Below are positions 35,879-44,841 of a DNA stretch of 64,000 bases, in pieces. Source of the DNA: Pseudomonadota bacterium (GTDB taxonomy: Bacteria > Pseudomonadota > Alphaproteobacteria > Caedimonadales > UBA1908). Where the stretch lies: contig JAIUNT010000003.1 of assembly GCA_020161545.1 (NCBI GenBank), positions 1 to 64,000 of the forward strand, in the 5' to 3' direction. Position numbers and translations under genes: made by a program. The stretch's first letter is position 1, and each line of letters starts with the position of its first letter. A model generated the notes under the pieces. It was not told the DNA's origin, made no database searches, and saw only the letters and a program-made list of their open reading frames with translations.

Positions 35879-36616
35879 ATGGGGAAAATTTTACAAAACC
35901 GTTGGGTTCTCTTAACGGGTGCGACAGGCGGCATTGGCGAGGCCATTGCGGTGCGCTTTGCCAAGGAGGGAGCAAATTTGATCCTTGTAGATCGCACCTC
36001 TCAATCACTGGAATCTCTGGATGATAGGATCGCACCCTACGGCGCTCAGACGATTTTGGTGCCACTGGACTTGAAAAATCATGCAGCCATTGATGAGATG
36101 GCCCTGGCACTGGCGGGGCGCTTGGGATATTTGGATGTGCTCATTGGAAACGCCGGGATTTTAGGCTCCCTTGGGCCCATCACGCACCAAGACGCAAAAG
36201 TCTGGCAACAGGTGCTGGATGTGAACCTGTCAGCCAACTGGCGTTTACTGCGCGCCTTTGATCCGCTCTTGCGTCTGGGGCACGACCCCCGGGCTATCTT
36301 TGTGACATCTGAGGCAGCGCGCGTGCCTTTATCATATTGGAATGCTTATGGCATCAGTAAAGCCGCCCTTGAGCATTTGGTGAAACTGTACGCCCTAGAA
36401 AACGACAGGATCTCTCCTGTAAAAGCAAATTTGATCTCACCGGGCGGGGTGCGCACGCCCCTGCGCACAAGCGCTTTTCCAGGTGAGGATCCCCAAAGTG
36501 TTGCCTCTCCTGAGGATGTCATGGATATTTTTGTATACGCTGCGAGCAGTCTTTGCCAAGAAAATGGGCATATTTTTCATGCCCAGGAGCCTTTCCACGA
36601 AAGATCTGTGGCTTAG
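35879..36616 (+). CDS. Short-chain dehydrogenase/reductase
   Basis: 245-residue classical SDR. The cofactor motif is TGATGGIGEAIA (residues about 14-25), NAG lies near residue 90, and the catalytic Ser-Tyr-Lys set is visible in VTSEAARV and YGISKAALE. SPGGVRTPLR follows the active site. LVDRT after the second beta strand is compatible with NAD(H). The substrate is not evident; FabG-like or other alcohol dehydrogenase roles are possible. GGAGGTGACGC just before the ATG is a strong ribosome-binding site. Its stop overlaps the end of the convergent neighbour by 4 bases. Confidence 0.85.
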   Translation: MGKILQNRWVLLTGATGGIGEAIAVRFAKEGANLILVDRTSQSLESLDDRIAPYGAQTILVPLDLKNHAAIDEMALALAGRLGYLDVLIGNAGILGSLGPITHQDAKVWQQVLDVNLSANWRLLRAFDPLLRLGHDPRAIFVTSEAARVPLSYWNAYGISKAALEHLVKLYALENDRISPVKANLISPGGVRTPLRTSAFPGEDPQSVASPEDVMDIFVYAASSLCQENGHIFHAQEPFHERSVA

Positions 36617-37068
36617 TTAGTTAGGTGCAGGAAGGGTGAAATTTCCCACAAAGGATAGACGAGCATGGTCAGCACATCACTGGTTGTGAAGTTTTGAGGC
36701 AGGTTGGCTTCGTGGGTGAGAAGAAGATATTTATCTGGCGTCACTTGGGGCTTTAGGCGGTGGTGGGACCGCTCCGCGAGCACTACCAAAAGATTGAGAA
36801 ATTTTGAGCGCACCAGGGCATTTTCGCTGCTATAGGGAATGGGGCCCATGGTGCCATAAAGGGTCACACGCCAGGCGTCTTGGGCGCGCTCAAAAGTGAC
36901 GGTAAAGGGGACATTTTTGTAAGAAAAGTGAAGATCGGGCAAGGGGTGCTCTGCCTCGAAAACGGGGTGTCCTTGCTTGTTGACGGAGATACCAAAAAGG
37001 GTTGGATTTTGAAGCTGATAGGCTGACATAAGATGCAAAAAGAGTGTTTGCGACATATCTGTGTGCAC
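36613..37068 (-). CDS. Small conserved-looking cytoplasmic protein, unknown function
   Basis: 151 residues (147 if the second Met, 37056, is used). No signal peptide or membrane helix. The composition is mixed alpha/beta with a segment of alternating hydrophobic strands (LHFSYKNVPFTVTFERA, AWRVTLYGTMGPIP) that reminds me of small chaperone or YbjN-like folds, but I cannot name a family. It is divergent from psd and convergent with the SDR gene, so probably transcribed alone. Confidence 0.6.
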   Translation of the reverse strand: MHTDMSQTLFLHLMSAYQLQNPTLFGISVNKQGHPVFEAEHPLPDLHFSYKNVPFTVTFERAQDAWRVTLYGTMGPIPYSSENALVRSKFLNLLVVLAERSHHRLKPQVTPDKYLLLTHEANLPQNFTTSDVLTMLVYPLWEISPFLHLTN

Positions 37069-37154
37069 GAAACGGACCCCCCTTTAACGGCCATATGGCG
37101 ATGGCGCGGATTTTCGTGTACTGTGCCAGAAAGTTCTTAAGAAAAGGATAACGC

Positions 37155-37838
37155 ATGGACACACATACACGTTTTGCCATTCACCGTGAGGGATGGAAAT
37201 TTATCATTATTTTCGCGCTTGTTGCGATGCTTTTTGCCACATTTTCCACCGTTCTGGGGTGGATTGGTGCCATCTTGACCCTGTGGTGTGTGCTCTTTTT
37301 TAGGGACCCACAGCGCGTCACGCCCATGCGAGACGGTCTCATCATCAGCCCTGCGGACGGTGTGGTCAGTGCCATTACCCAGGTTGAGGCCCCAAAAGAA
37401 TTGGATTTGCCGGGGACATATACCCGTGTGAGTATTTTCCTCAACGTCTTTGACGTGCACGTGAACCGTGTGCCGTTGGGCGGTACGTTGATCAAAAGTG
37501 TTTACCACCCTGGTCGCTTTATCAACGCAAGCCTTGATAAGGCCAGCGAGCATAACGAGCGCCAATCCTTGGTGGTTGAGGCCCAAGGCGGACTTAAAAT
37601 TGCCTTCGTCCAGATCGCAGGCCTCATTGCAAGGCGTATTGTGTGCGATGTGCGCGAGGGAGACGTTTTGAAGACGGGTCAACGCTTTGGCATGATTCGT
37701 TTTGGAAGCCGCGCAGATGTGTACTTGCCCGAAGGTGTCGCCCCCCTTGTTGTTGAAGGTCAGCGTATGGTGGCCGGTGAAAGTGTGCTGGCAGACCTAA
37801 CCTCGAAAGAGGCTGCCCGTGAAGGAGAGGTACGTTAA
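37155..37838 (+). CDS. psd: Phosphatidylserine decarboxylase proenzyme
   Basis: 227-residue enzyme of the small alphaproteobacterial type that makes phosphatidylethanolamine. The self-cleavage site giving the pyruvoyl group is the G-S in [12 protein letters not shown] (normally LGST-like in the large type, GS in the small type). A hydrophobic N-terminal hairpin (residues about 15-50) anchors it. [19 protein letters not shown] is the conserved catalytic segment. SD AAGGATAACGC precedes ATG 37155. It is followed two bases later by pssA, the next enzyme upstream in the pathway. Confidence 0.95.
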   Translation: MDTHTRFAIHREGWKFIIIFALVAMLFATFSTVLGWIGAILTLWCVLFFRDPQRVTPMRDGLIISPADGVVSAITQVEAPKELDLPGTYTRVSIFLNVFDVHVNRVPLGGTLIKSVYHPGRFINASLDKASEHNERQSLVVEAQGGLKIAFVQIAGLIARRIVCDVREGDVLKTGQRFGMIRFGSRADVYLPEGVAPLVVEGQRMVAGESVLADLTSKEAAREGEVR

Positions 37839-37840
37839 CC

Positions 37841-38644
37841 ATGGATGATCAAGCACCACGCGGCGCAGCAGCCGCCTTGAAGGGGCGTCTGCACGGCCAC
37901 AGTTTAAAGAGCATCTTGCCAAATCTGGCAACTGTGATGGCCATGTGCGTGGGCTTGAGTGCCATTCGCTTTGCGCTCCAGGGGCGCTTTGATTTAGCTG
38001 TCGGGGCCATCTGTATTGCGGGCATCTTGGACGCCATGGATGGACGACTTGCGCGTTTACTGGGCGCCGCCAGCGAGTTCGGCGCGGAACTTGATTCCTT
38101 GTCTGACTTTGTGTGCTTTGGTGTGGCGCCGGGTGTTGTGCTTTATATCCTGTGCCTGAATGCATGGAACGGCTTTGGGTGGGCGGCAAGCCTGTTTTTT
38201 GCCGTATGTATGGGGCTCCGTTTGGCGCGCTTTAATATCTCAAGCCGCCTGCCTGATCGCCCCCTTTGGTCAAATCAATTTTTCACAGGCGTGCCGGCAC
38301 CCGCCGGCGCTCTTCTGGCGATCTTCCCCTTAACGCTCTATTTGGCTTTTGATGTGGAAGGATTTATCTATCCGGGTGTGTGCGTTATTTCCCTTGTGGG
38401 TGCGGGCACTTTGATGGTCAGCCGTTTGCCAACCTTCTCTTTTAAGTCGGCTTCCATCCCACGCCCCTTTATCTTGCCCCTTCTCATGGGTGTTGGTCTT
38501 GCGGTGGTCGCCCTTTTGAGCGCGCCTTGGCCAACCTTAAGCGTGATCACTCTGGCTTACATTGCCATTCTTCCCTTAGGGCCTCGCTTCTTTCGCAAGC
38601 ACGTTTCCTCCTCCCAGGAGCAGGAAACCCACGAAGCGCACTAA
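37841..38644 (+). CDS. pssA: CDP-diacylglycerol-serine O-phosphatidyltransferase
   Basis: 267-residue membrane enzyme that joins CDP-DAG and serine to give phosphatidylserine, the substrate of Psd. The CDP-alcohol motif D-G-x2-A-R-x8-G-x3-D-x3-D is seen as DAMDGRLARLLGAASEFGAELDSLSD. Several membrane helices follow. The psd-pssA operon order is normal in Alphaproteobacteria. SD GGAGAGG lies upstream. The stop coincides with the beginning of the second dispersed repeat copy. Confidence 0.95.
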   Translation: MDDQAPRGAAAALKGRLHGHSLKSILPNLATVMAMCVGLSAIRFALQGRFDLAVGAICIAGILDAMDGRLARLLGAASEFGAELDSLSDFVCFGVAPGVVLYILCLNAWNGFGWAASLFFAVCMGLRLARFNISSRLPDRPLWSNQFFTGVPAPAGALLAIFPLTLYLAFDVEGFIYPGVCVISLVGAGTLMVSRLPTFSFKSASIPRPFILPLLMGVGLAVVALLSAPWPTLSVITLAYIAILPLGPRFFRKHVSSSQEQETHEAH

Positions 38645-38784
38645 AGCTAAACAACTATAAAACGCACGCGCAAAAGCATTTAAATGAGTACTCGCGAAGG
38701 CGAGGGTAAGCCGCGCGGAGCTTATATGGTATAAGTGAGCACGGCTTATCTCGACGCCTGACGACATAATCATTTCAAAGGACT
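38643..38784 (-). repeat. Dispersed intergenic palindromic repeat, copy B
   Basis: About 140 bases that are the inverted counterpart of 17241-17376. Read on the minus strand, the block order is the same: AATGATTATGTCGTCAGGC, GATAAGCCGTGCTCACTTA, AAGCTCCGCGCGGCTTACCC, ATTTAAATGCTTTTGCGCG. The inner hairpin arms are retained. It fills the gap between the convergent pssA and brnQ genes completely. Both copies contain a short matching translation (MIMSSG, ISRAHL), which is a by-product of shared DNA or a relic of a small element gene. Confidence 0.85.
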
Positions 38785-38790
38785 TGCGCT

Positions 38791-39951
38791 TTAAAGGAGC
38801 GAGAAGCCTGCAGCCAGGATAAGCGTTGCGTAAAAGCACCACGGCACGAGCTTGATTGTCGTGACATGAAAGACCTTCTCAGCAATCTTAGCCAAGGCTA
38901 GGGCAATAAGGGCGGGGTAAGCAATGGACAGCGCCCCCCCTAGCCAGTGCGCAAGGCGCGTAAATCCCGACAGTGACACAACGAAACTAATGACAAGGGT
39001 GATCACCAGTGACGCTTTGCGGGGAAGGCGGTCCTCGGTCACTTCATGGCTGACAAATTCTGCAAAAAGGTTGGTCAGGATGATCAGGGTCGTCAGGCAC
39101 GCAAGGCCAATGGTTGCGGCCATGACAGGAGTCGCAAAATCGCCAAGCACTTGTCCCGCGATCACCACGAGCATTTTCTCAGGCGGCACTCCCACAAGCA
39201 TTGGTGCGTAAGCCGCGCCCAAATACACAAATCCTGCATAGACGGCGCCCAGTAGGAGGATGCCTACACAGCTTGCCTTCAGGGACACTGTCATCAAAGA
39301 GTCCTTTGAGGGCGAGAGTGTTTGCTGGATCTTAAGATAAGTGATGGTGCTGGCACAAAAGAAGAACGCCGCCAAAAGATCCATGGTCTGGTATCCTTCC
39401 GACACACCAATATGAAAGGCTTGCTTTGCAGTGTGCTGGCTGGGCAGAAGCGCGGGCGCGTGGAAAACCCCCATGGCAATGATGAGAAGAATGCTGGCAA
39501 GCAGAAATGGGGTGAGATAGTGTCCGATGATGGTCACAACGCGCTTTTGTTGCCAACACAGGGCCGCGGTGACCACGCAAAACAAGAACGAGAAGACAGG
39601 CAGAGTGAGCTCTGGCACAACCAGCTGTGTGCCCGCAAAGGCAACAATGATACATCTCGCGCTGACGCCTACTGGTCCCATGAGGGCGAGCATCATAAGC
39701 GTGAGAATAAAGGCAGGCGCGCGGCCAAGCTCTTGGAAGAAGGCCGCGCGTTTGCCCTCCATCACAATCATACTAAGAAGGCCCAAGAAGGGTACAAAAA
39801 TACCCGTTGCAAAAAGTCCAAGGGTGCCAAGGTCAAAGTGGGATTGGCTGCTTGCGCCAACCAGGAGGGGAAAAACCAGGTTTCCAGAACCAAAAAACAT
39901 GGAAAACATGGCAAAGCCGGCAGTGACGGCCAAAGTATTACGCTGCATCAT
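38791..39951 (-). CDS. brnQ: Branched-chain amino acid transport system II carrier (LIVCS family)
   Basis: 386 residues with about twelve membrane helices. The start MQRNTLAVTAGFAMFSMFFGSGNLVFPLLVG shows the BrnQ signature FAMFFGAGNLIFP. Later segments such as SEGYQTMDLLAAFFF also match. It imports Leu, Ile and Val with a cation, fitting an amino acid scavenger. SD AAAAGGATGA lies upstream. In the 227-base upstream gap there is an imperfect hairpin at about 39972-39996 in its leader; nothing else is visible. Confidence 0.92.
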   Translation of the reverse strand: MMQRNTLAVTAGFAMFSMFFGSGNLVFPLLVGASSQSHFDLGTLGLFATGIFVPFLGLLSMIVMEGKRAAFFQELGRAPAFILTLMMLALMGPVGVSARCIIVAFAGTQLVVPELTLPVFSFLFCVVTAALCWQQKRVVTIIGHYLTPFLLASILLIIAMGVFHAPALLPSQHTAKQAFHIGVSEGYQTMDLLAAFFFCASTITYLKIQQTLSPSKDSLMTVSLKASCVGILLLGAVYAGFVYLGAAYAPMLVGVPPEKMLVVIAGQVLGDFATPVMAATIGLACLTTLIILTNLFAEFVSHEVTEDRLPRKASLVITLVISFVVSLSGFTRLAHWLGGALSIAYPALIALALAKIAEKVFHVTTIKLVPWCFYATLILAAGFSLL

Positions 39952-40178
39952 TCATCCTTTTATCAAAAAGGTTTTCTCTCGAAGGAGAGGGGAAAAAATA
40001 ACAAAAAAATGGGTAAGAAAATATGATGGCGCTAGGCGCCAATAATGAGGATAGCAAGGACAAATGTGTTCTTCATCATAATAAGACATCCTGTCATAAA
40101 TAGGCGACGCATGTCAAGAAGACTTGCGTCAGGGTCAGAAATAGCGTCTCATAAAAAGAAAAACATGGGAGTTTTCAC

Positions 40179-41786
40179 ATGATGGGTCGTACGCTTTTTT
40201 CCTTTATGTGCCTGGTGATGGTGTGGGGAGCCCAGCTTTGCTGGGGCGCAATGGACGGTGTTTACGGGCAAGTTGAGGCGGCGCTTAAAGCGCAGTTCGA
40301 CAAAGATACCCTTGGCGCACGGTCGGAAAAAGAACGCCAAGTCATTGATGTTTACAAGAAAAGGTCCTTCCAACCCTTATGGTTAACGCCGTCCGGATGG
40401 GGAGGGGCTGTGCCCATTGCGACTGGTGTCCTTAAAAACGCTGACCGTGAAGGTTTGGAGCCAAAGGATTACGCACGCCTTTTGAAGGACGTTGAGGCAC
40501 TTCCCGAGACCTTTGAGGGTGCCCTCAAGGCCGAGATCAACTTGACGCGCGCGGTCCTTGATTATATTGACGATCTAGGCGGCGAGCGTTTTAACCCCCA
40601 CGCCGTTGTGACCAATGTGCACCTCAAGCCCGATCCTGTGGACGCGGCCGCTGTTCTCATTGAAGGTTTTGCAGCAGATCCCACAGGCGCGTGGCTTGAG
40701 CGCCATACCTTGCCAGTGAGCCAGTATCAGAACTTGAAAAAGCTCCTGGCTGACTTGCGCGCCAAGCAAAAGGACCAAGGGAACCAGGTGCTCTTGTCAG
40801 CCGATGGGCCTTCCCTTAAGAAAGGGATGACTTCGCTGGACGTGGCGAAGTTGCGCGCCGCGCTTCATGCACGTGGATTTGATGCGGGCGAGGGAAATAC
40901 CTTTGACGCACCCCTTGAGGCGGCTGTGAAGGCGTATCAAGAGGATGCGGGACTTGACGGGGACGGCATGGTGGGTCCGCAAACGCGCCGCTTATTATCC
41001 AAGGGACTCCAAGACCGTATCAATCAGGTGATTGTGAATATGGAGCGCTGGCGCTGGATGCCAGCCCGTATGCCCCAGCGCTATCTTTTTGTGAACATCG
41101 CAACTTTTACGCTCCAAGGGTTTGATGGCGGAAAAGAGATTCTCGCCATGCCCGTGATTATTGGCCGGGATTACCGTAAAACGCCCATCTTCTCCTCCGT
41201 TGTGGACTCCGTGCGCTTTAACCCCTCTTGGAACGTGCCCCGTAGCATCGCCGTGAAGGACAAGCTGCCTAAGCTGCGCGTGAACCCAAGTTATTTTGTG
41301 GATAAAGGATACGTCATTACCGATGACAGTGGGTCGGAGGTGGATCCTCACAGTGTGAACTGGGAGGATGTCTCCGCCAGTGATTTTTCCTATCACCTGC
41401 GTCAACGCCCTGGAGCTGCCAACGCGCTGGGAAAGATTCGCTTTAATGTAGAGAGCCCCTTTGATGTGTATCTCCATGACACGTCAGAGCCTGCCCTTTT
41501 TGCCAAAAAAGTACGCACTTTCAGCTCAGGATGCATCCGTGTGAGTCAGCCGGCAAAGCTTGGGGAATTTGTCTTTAACGATCCCTCCCAGTGGACGCAA
41601 GAGACGGTGGCGTCTTCCATGAAGGGGAATGAAACGCGCAACGTGCGCCCGCGGGAGGCAACACCCATCTTTATTACCTACTTCACCGTGTGGGCACCAG
41701 ATGGAGAAAAACCCCAGTTTAAGGATGATGTGTATAACCAAGACGCACAAATTCTTACGGCGATTCAAAGGCGTACACAGGCCTAA
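40179..41786 (+). CDS. ldtD: L,D-transpeptidase, YcbB/LdtD type
   Basis: 535 residues. A signal peptide (about residues 1-23), an N-terminal scaffold domain, a peptidoglycan-binding domain 1 (LKKGMTSLDVAKLRAALHARGF through GPQTRRLL, about residues 205-270), and a YkuD catalytic domain. The active site is YLHDT (about residue 430) and SSGCIRVS with the nucleophile near C451. LdtD makes 3-3 peptidoglycan cross-links, giving resistance to PBP-targeting antibiotics in some bacteria. It is monocistronic, followed 86 bases later by ftsK. Together with DacA this fits a carboxypeptidase-to-L,D-cross-link pathway. Confidence 0.92.
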   Translation: MMGRTLFSFMCLVMVWGAQLCWGAMDGVYGQVEAALKAQFDKDTLGARSEKERQVIDVYKKRSFQPLWLTPSGWGGAVPIATGVLKNADREGLEPKDYARLLKDVEALPETFEGALKAEINLTRAVLDYIDDLGGERFNPHAVVTNVHLKPDPVDAAAVLIEGFAADPTGAWLERHTLPVSQYQNLKKLLADLRAKQKDQGNQVLLSADGPSLKKGMTSLDVAKLRAALHARGFDAGEGNTFDAPLEAAVKAYQEDAGLDGDGMVGPQTRRLLSKGLQDRINQVIVNMERWRWMPARMPQRYLFVNIATFTLQGFDGGKEILAMPVIIGRDYRKTPIFSSVVDSVRFNPSWNVPRSIAVKDKLPKLRVNPSYFVDKGYVITDDSGSEVDPHSVNWEDVSASDFSYHLRQRPGAANALGKIRFNVESPFDVYLHDTSEPALFAKKVRTFSSGCIRVSQPAKLGEFVFNDPSQWTQETVASSMKGNETRNVRPREATPIFITYFTVWAPDGEKPQFKDDVYNQDAQILTAIQRRTQA

Positions 41787-41872
41787 GGGGTTTTGAGGGT
41801 TTGGCCTGGTCAAGGGGTGGTTTTTTGACTACAATAAGCCCCGTTGATTTTATCAAGGAGTAAGTCAAAGAC

Positions 41873-44221
41873 ATGGCCCGCCCGCGCCCGACACCCCCAA
41901 AGCAGACCGTTTCACTGGCCTCCGTTTGTGCCCGCTTTATTGGCGCTTTTGTCTGCTTAGCAGGCGCTGCGTGGCTTTTTGCAGCGCTTTCAAGCTTTGA
42001 AAAGTCAGATCCTTCCTGGAATACGGCCGTTGCGGGGCAAGTCCAAAATATATGCGGGATTGCGGGTGCCTACGTGGCTGACGCCTTCTTTCAATTTTTG
42101 GGCCCTGTGGGGTTTTTGGTGCCTGTGATTTTGACCACATGGGGGGTGAGTCTTTGTGTCAAACGCCCCGTATCCTGGTGGGGCGCGCGCTTGTTTGCAG
42201 CGTTTGTGAGCGTTGGTGTGGGATGCCTTCTTTTTGCAAAGGCAGGTACCAAGGGCAGTAATCTTATCGGACAGGTGCTGCTCATCCAAAGCGCGCCCGT
42301 CAGTGCGCAGCTAGGGGGCGGATTTATGGCGCTCTTGTGTGTGGCTAGTGTGATCAGCCTCTTCTTTGCGCTCAATGGTCGACTCAAGGACTTGCGGGCG
42401 CTCGCAGGTCTGATGCGTCCGTTGAAGAAGGCGCCAGATTTTGCGGGAGCTGCACAAACGTCCTTTGAGCAGCTTTTTGCCCGCGCGCGCGCGCGTGCAA
42501 ATGACGCAGAGAAAAGACGCATCGAGCCTGGTATGCACGGTCACCCAATGCCTGCACAAGAGCCCGGGGTCTTCTTGGACGAAGACGCGCCGCTTTCACC
42601 GCAAGAAGAGGCTCCCGCCATGGCCATTACCATTGAGCGTGAGGCCCGCCCTGTGTCCGTCAAAAAGCCTGCACCCTCTCCCAAAGCATCCAAGGATACA
42701 GGTGCCTTGGATTTATCACGCATGGACGCGTCCTACCAGCTTCCGTCCCTTGAGCTGCTGGCGCCTCCCATTGTGGACAAGTCCGGTGACCAGACCCAGC
42801 AAATGCTCCAAGAATCTGCCCAAGCTTTGGCGGTGGTTCTTGATGATTACGGTGTGCGCGGCGACATCACGCGGGTGTGCCCCGGACCTGTCGTGACCCT
42901 GTATGAGCTGACCCCGGCGCCGGGGGTAAAATCCTCCCGTGTCACGGGTCTGAGTGATGACATTGCGCGCTCCATGTGCGCCGCGTCCGCCCGTGTGGCG
43001 GTGGTTCCTGGTAAGAACGCCCTCGGCATTGAGCTACCCAATGCGGTGCGCCAAACGGTTTATCTGCGCGAGCTCATGACAGGGCGCATTTTTGATAACA
43101 GCAGTGCAAAGCTCGCCTTAGCGCTGGGCAAAGACATTGGTGGCAATCCCATTATTGCCGATCTTGCCCGCATGCCCCACCTTCTTGTGGCGGGAACAAC
43201 GGGATCTGGTAAGTCTGTGGCCATCAACACCATGATTTTATCTCTTCTGTACCGTCTGTCCCCCAAGCAGTGCCGGTTTATCATGATCGATCCCAAAATG
43301 CTTGAGCTCTCGGTTTACAACGACATCCCTCACCTTTTGTGTCCCGTTGTGACAGAGCCTAAAAAAGCCATTTACGCCTTGAAGTGGGCGGTGCGGGAAA
43401 TGGAGGACCGGTACCGCGCCATGTCCCGCGTGGGTGTGCGCAATATCGAAGGGTATAACGCGCGCTTGTCGGAAGCTGTGGCCAGGGGCGAGGTGCTCTC
43501 CCGTCAGGTGCACACAGGCTTTGATCCAGACACAGGTAAGCCCATCTATGAAACCCAGCCCCTGGATATGTCCCCGTTGCCCTATATCGTCGTGATCGTG
43601 GACGAGATGGCGGACCTGATGATGGTGGCGGGTAAAGAGATCGAAATGGCCGTGCAGCGTCTCGCGCAAATGGCCAGAGCGGCGGGCATTCACCTTATTA
43701 TGGCAACCCAGCGCCCCTCCGTTGACGTGATCACGGGAACCATTAAGGCGAACTTCCCCACCCGTATCAGCTTTCAAGTCACCTCAAAATTCGACAGCCG
43801 TACCATTTTGGGCGAACAAGGCGCTGAGCAACTTTTGGGCCGAGGTGACATGCTTTTTATGGAGGGCGGCGGGCGCATTGGACGCGTTCACGGTCCCTTT
43901 GTCAGTGACGAAGAGGTGGAGCGCATTGTGGCTCACCTCAAGGACCAGGGTGTGCCCGATTATATTGACAATGTAACCGATGAATCTGGCGACGCACCCC
44001 TGGAGTCCTTTGGGGATCCTGAGTCTGGTGCGGATAGCCTCTATACCCAGGCCGTGTCCATTGTGACCAGGGAAGGCAAAGCCTCCACAAGTTTTATACA
44101 AAGACAGCTGCAAATAGGCTACAATAAGGCCGCACGCATTATGGAGCAGATGGAAGCGGAAGGTGTTGTGAGCACCGCCAACCATGCTGGAAAACGTGAA
44201 GTCCTTGTAAAGGCAGGTTAG
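41873..44221 (+). CDS. ftsK: DNA translocase FtsK
   Basis: 782 residues. Four N-terminal membrane helices (about 15-170), a short linker, then the motor: Walker A GTTGSGKS (about 440-447), Walker B YIVVIVDEMADLMM, and a C-terminal gamma winged-helix (YTQAVSIVTREGKASTSFIQRQLQIG) that reads KOPS DNA. It pumps chromosome ends during septation and activates XerCD at dif. SD AAGGAG lies upstream. It precedes lolA by 8 bases. Confidence 0.97.
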   Translation: MARPRPTPPKQTVSLASVCARFIGAFVCLAGAAWLFAALSSFEKSDPSWNTAVAGQVQNICGIAGAYVADAFFQFLGPVGFLVPVILTTWGVSLCVKRPVSWWGARLFAAFVSVGVGCLLFAKAGTKGSNLIGQVLLIQSAPVSAQLGGGFMALLCVASVISLFFALNGRLKDLRALAGLMRPLKKAPDFAGAAQTSFEQLFARARARANDAEKRRIEPGMHGHPMPAQEPGVFLDEDAPLSPQEEAPAMAITIEREARPVSVKKPAPSPKASKDTGALDLSRMDASYQLPSLELLAPPIVDKSGDQTQQMLQESAQALAVVLDDYGVRGDITRVCPGPVVTLYELTPAPGVKSSRVTGLSDDIARSMCAASARVAVVPGKNALGIELPNAVRQTVYLRELMTGRIFDNSSAKLALALGKDIGGNPIIADLARMPHLLVAGTTGSGKSVAINTMILSLLYRLSPKQCRFIMIDPKMLELSVYNDIPHLLCPVVTEPKKAIYALKWAVREMEDRYRAMSRVGVRNIEGYNARLSEAVARGEVLSRQVHTGFDPDTGKPIYETQPLDMSPLPYIVVIVDEMADLMMVAGKEIEMAVQRLAQMARAAGIHLIMATQRPSVDVITGTIKANFPTRISFQVTSKFDSRTILGEQGAEQLLGRGDMLFMEGGGRIGRVHGPFVSDEEVERIVAHLKDQGVPDYIDNVTDESGDAPLESFGDPESGADSLYTQAVSIVTREGKASTSFIQRQLQIGYNKAARIMEQMEAEGVVSTANHAGKREVLVKAG

Positions 44222-44229
44222 GAAAAGAA

Positions 44230-44841
44230 ATGTTCAAAGGTGTAAGGGTTTTATTGGGTGTTTGCTTAGTGGCAGCCGCGTCCCACGTGATGGCGCGCGA
44301 AGAACAGGTGGAGCTTAGGAATGAACTCGTGGAGCTCAAGAATGTGGAAACCTATTTGGATGGTCTGCGCTCTCTCCAAGCAACCTTTCAACAAATAGAT
44401 CCCGACGGACGGGTGCGTAAGGGAACCTTTTATCTCCAGCGCCCCGGTAAAATGCGCCTCAAGTATGAAGGCAGCCCCCAAACGGTTTTGGCGGACGGTA
44501 ACTTCCTTATTTTCAACAATCCTGATCTTGATGAGGTCACGCAAGTTCCCTTGGATAGCACGCCTGCGCAGTTCTTGCTCGCCGACCATGTGTCCTTTGG
44601 AAAAGATGCCTACGTGACTGATTTTAAGGAAAAAAATGGAAAGGTTTACCTGAGCCTTGTGCGTGCCGATGACCCCGATGCGGGACGCCTGACCCTCATT
44701 TTCAGGAGCCATCCACTGCAGCTGCAAGAGTGGGAAATTTCAGATCCCAATCAGCGCCCGACGCACGTTTTCCTTGAGAATGTGACCAATAACGTACGTT
44801 TGGATCCGTCTTTGTTTACGTTTGATCGTGGGCGGTACTAG
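44230..44841 (+). CDS. lolA: Outer-membrane lipoprotein carrier protein
   Basis: 203 residues. A signal peptide (VLLGVCLVAAASHVMA) precedes a periplasmic carrier. LDGLRSLQATFQQIDPDGRVRKGTFYLQRPGKMRLKYE corresponds to the N-terminal strand region of LolA, including the F-Q-Q and R-P-G-K-x-R-x-x-Y segment. It carries lipoproteins from LolCDE to the outer membrane. SD TTAGGAAAAGA overlaps the ftsK stop. The end overlaps the MFS gene on the other strand by 26 bases. Confidence 0.92.
   Translation: MFKGVRVLLGVCLVAAASHVMAREEQVELRNELVELKNVETYLDGLRSLQATFQQIDPDGRVRKGTFYLQRPGKMRLKYEGSPQTVLADGNFLIFNNPDLDEVTQVPLDSTPAQFLLADHVSFGKDAYVTDFKEKNGKVYLSLVRADDPDAGRLTLIFRSHPLQLQEWEISDPNQRPTHVFLENVTNNVRLDPSLFTFDRGRY

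Noticed and set aside
39972-39996. Hairpin upstream of brnQ as an attenuator
   Set aside because: The stem is imperfect, with a bulge, lacks a suitable terminal U run next to it, and no leader peptide rich in Leu/Ile/Val codons was seen.
40032-40046. Palindrome TGGCGC-TAG-GCGCCA upstream of the L,D-transpeptidase as an operator
   Set aside because: Only six paired bases and a single occurrence; no regulator gene is nearby to support it.
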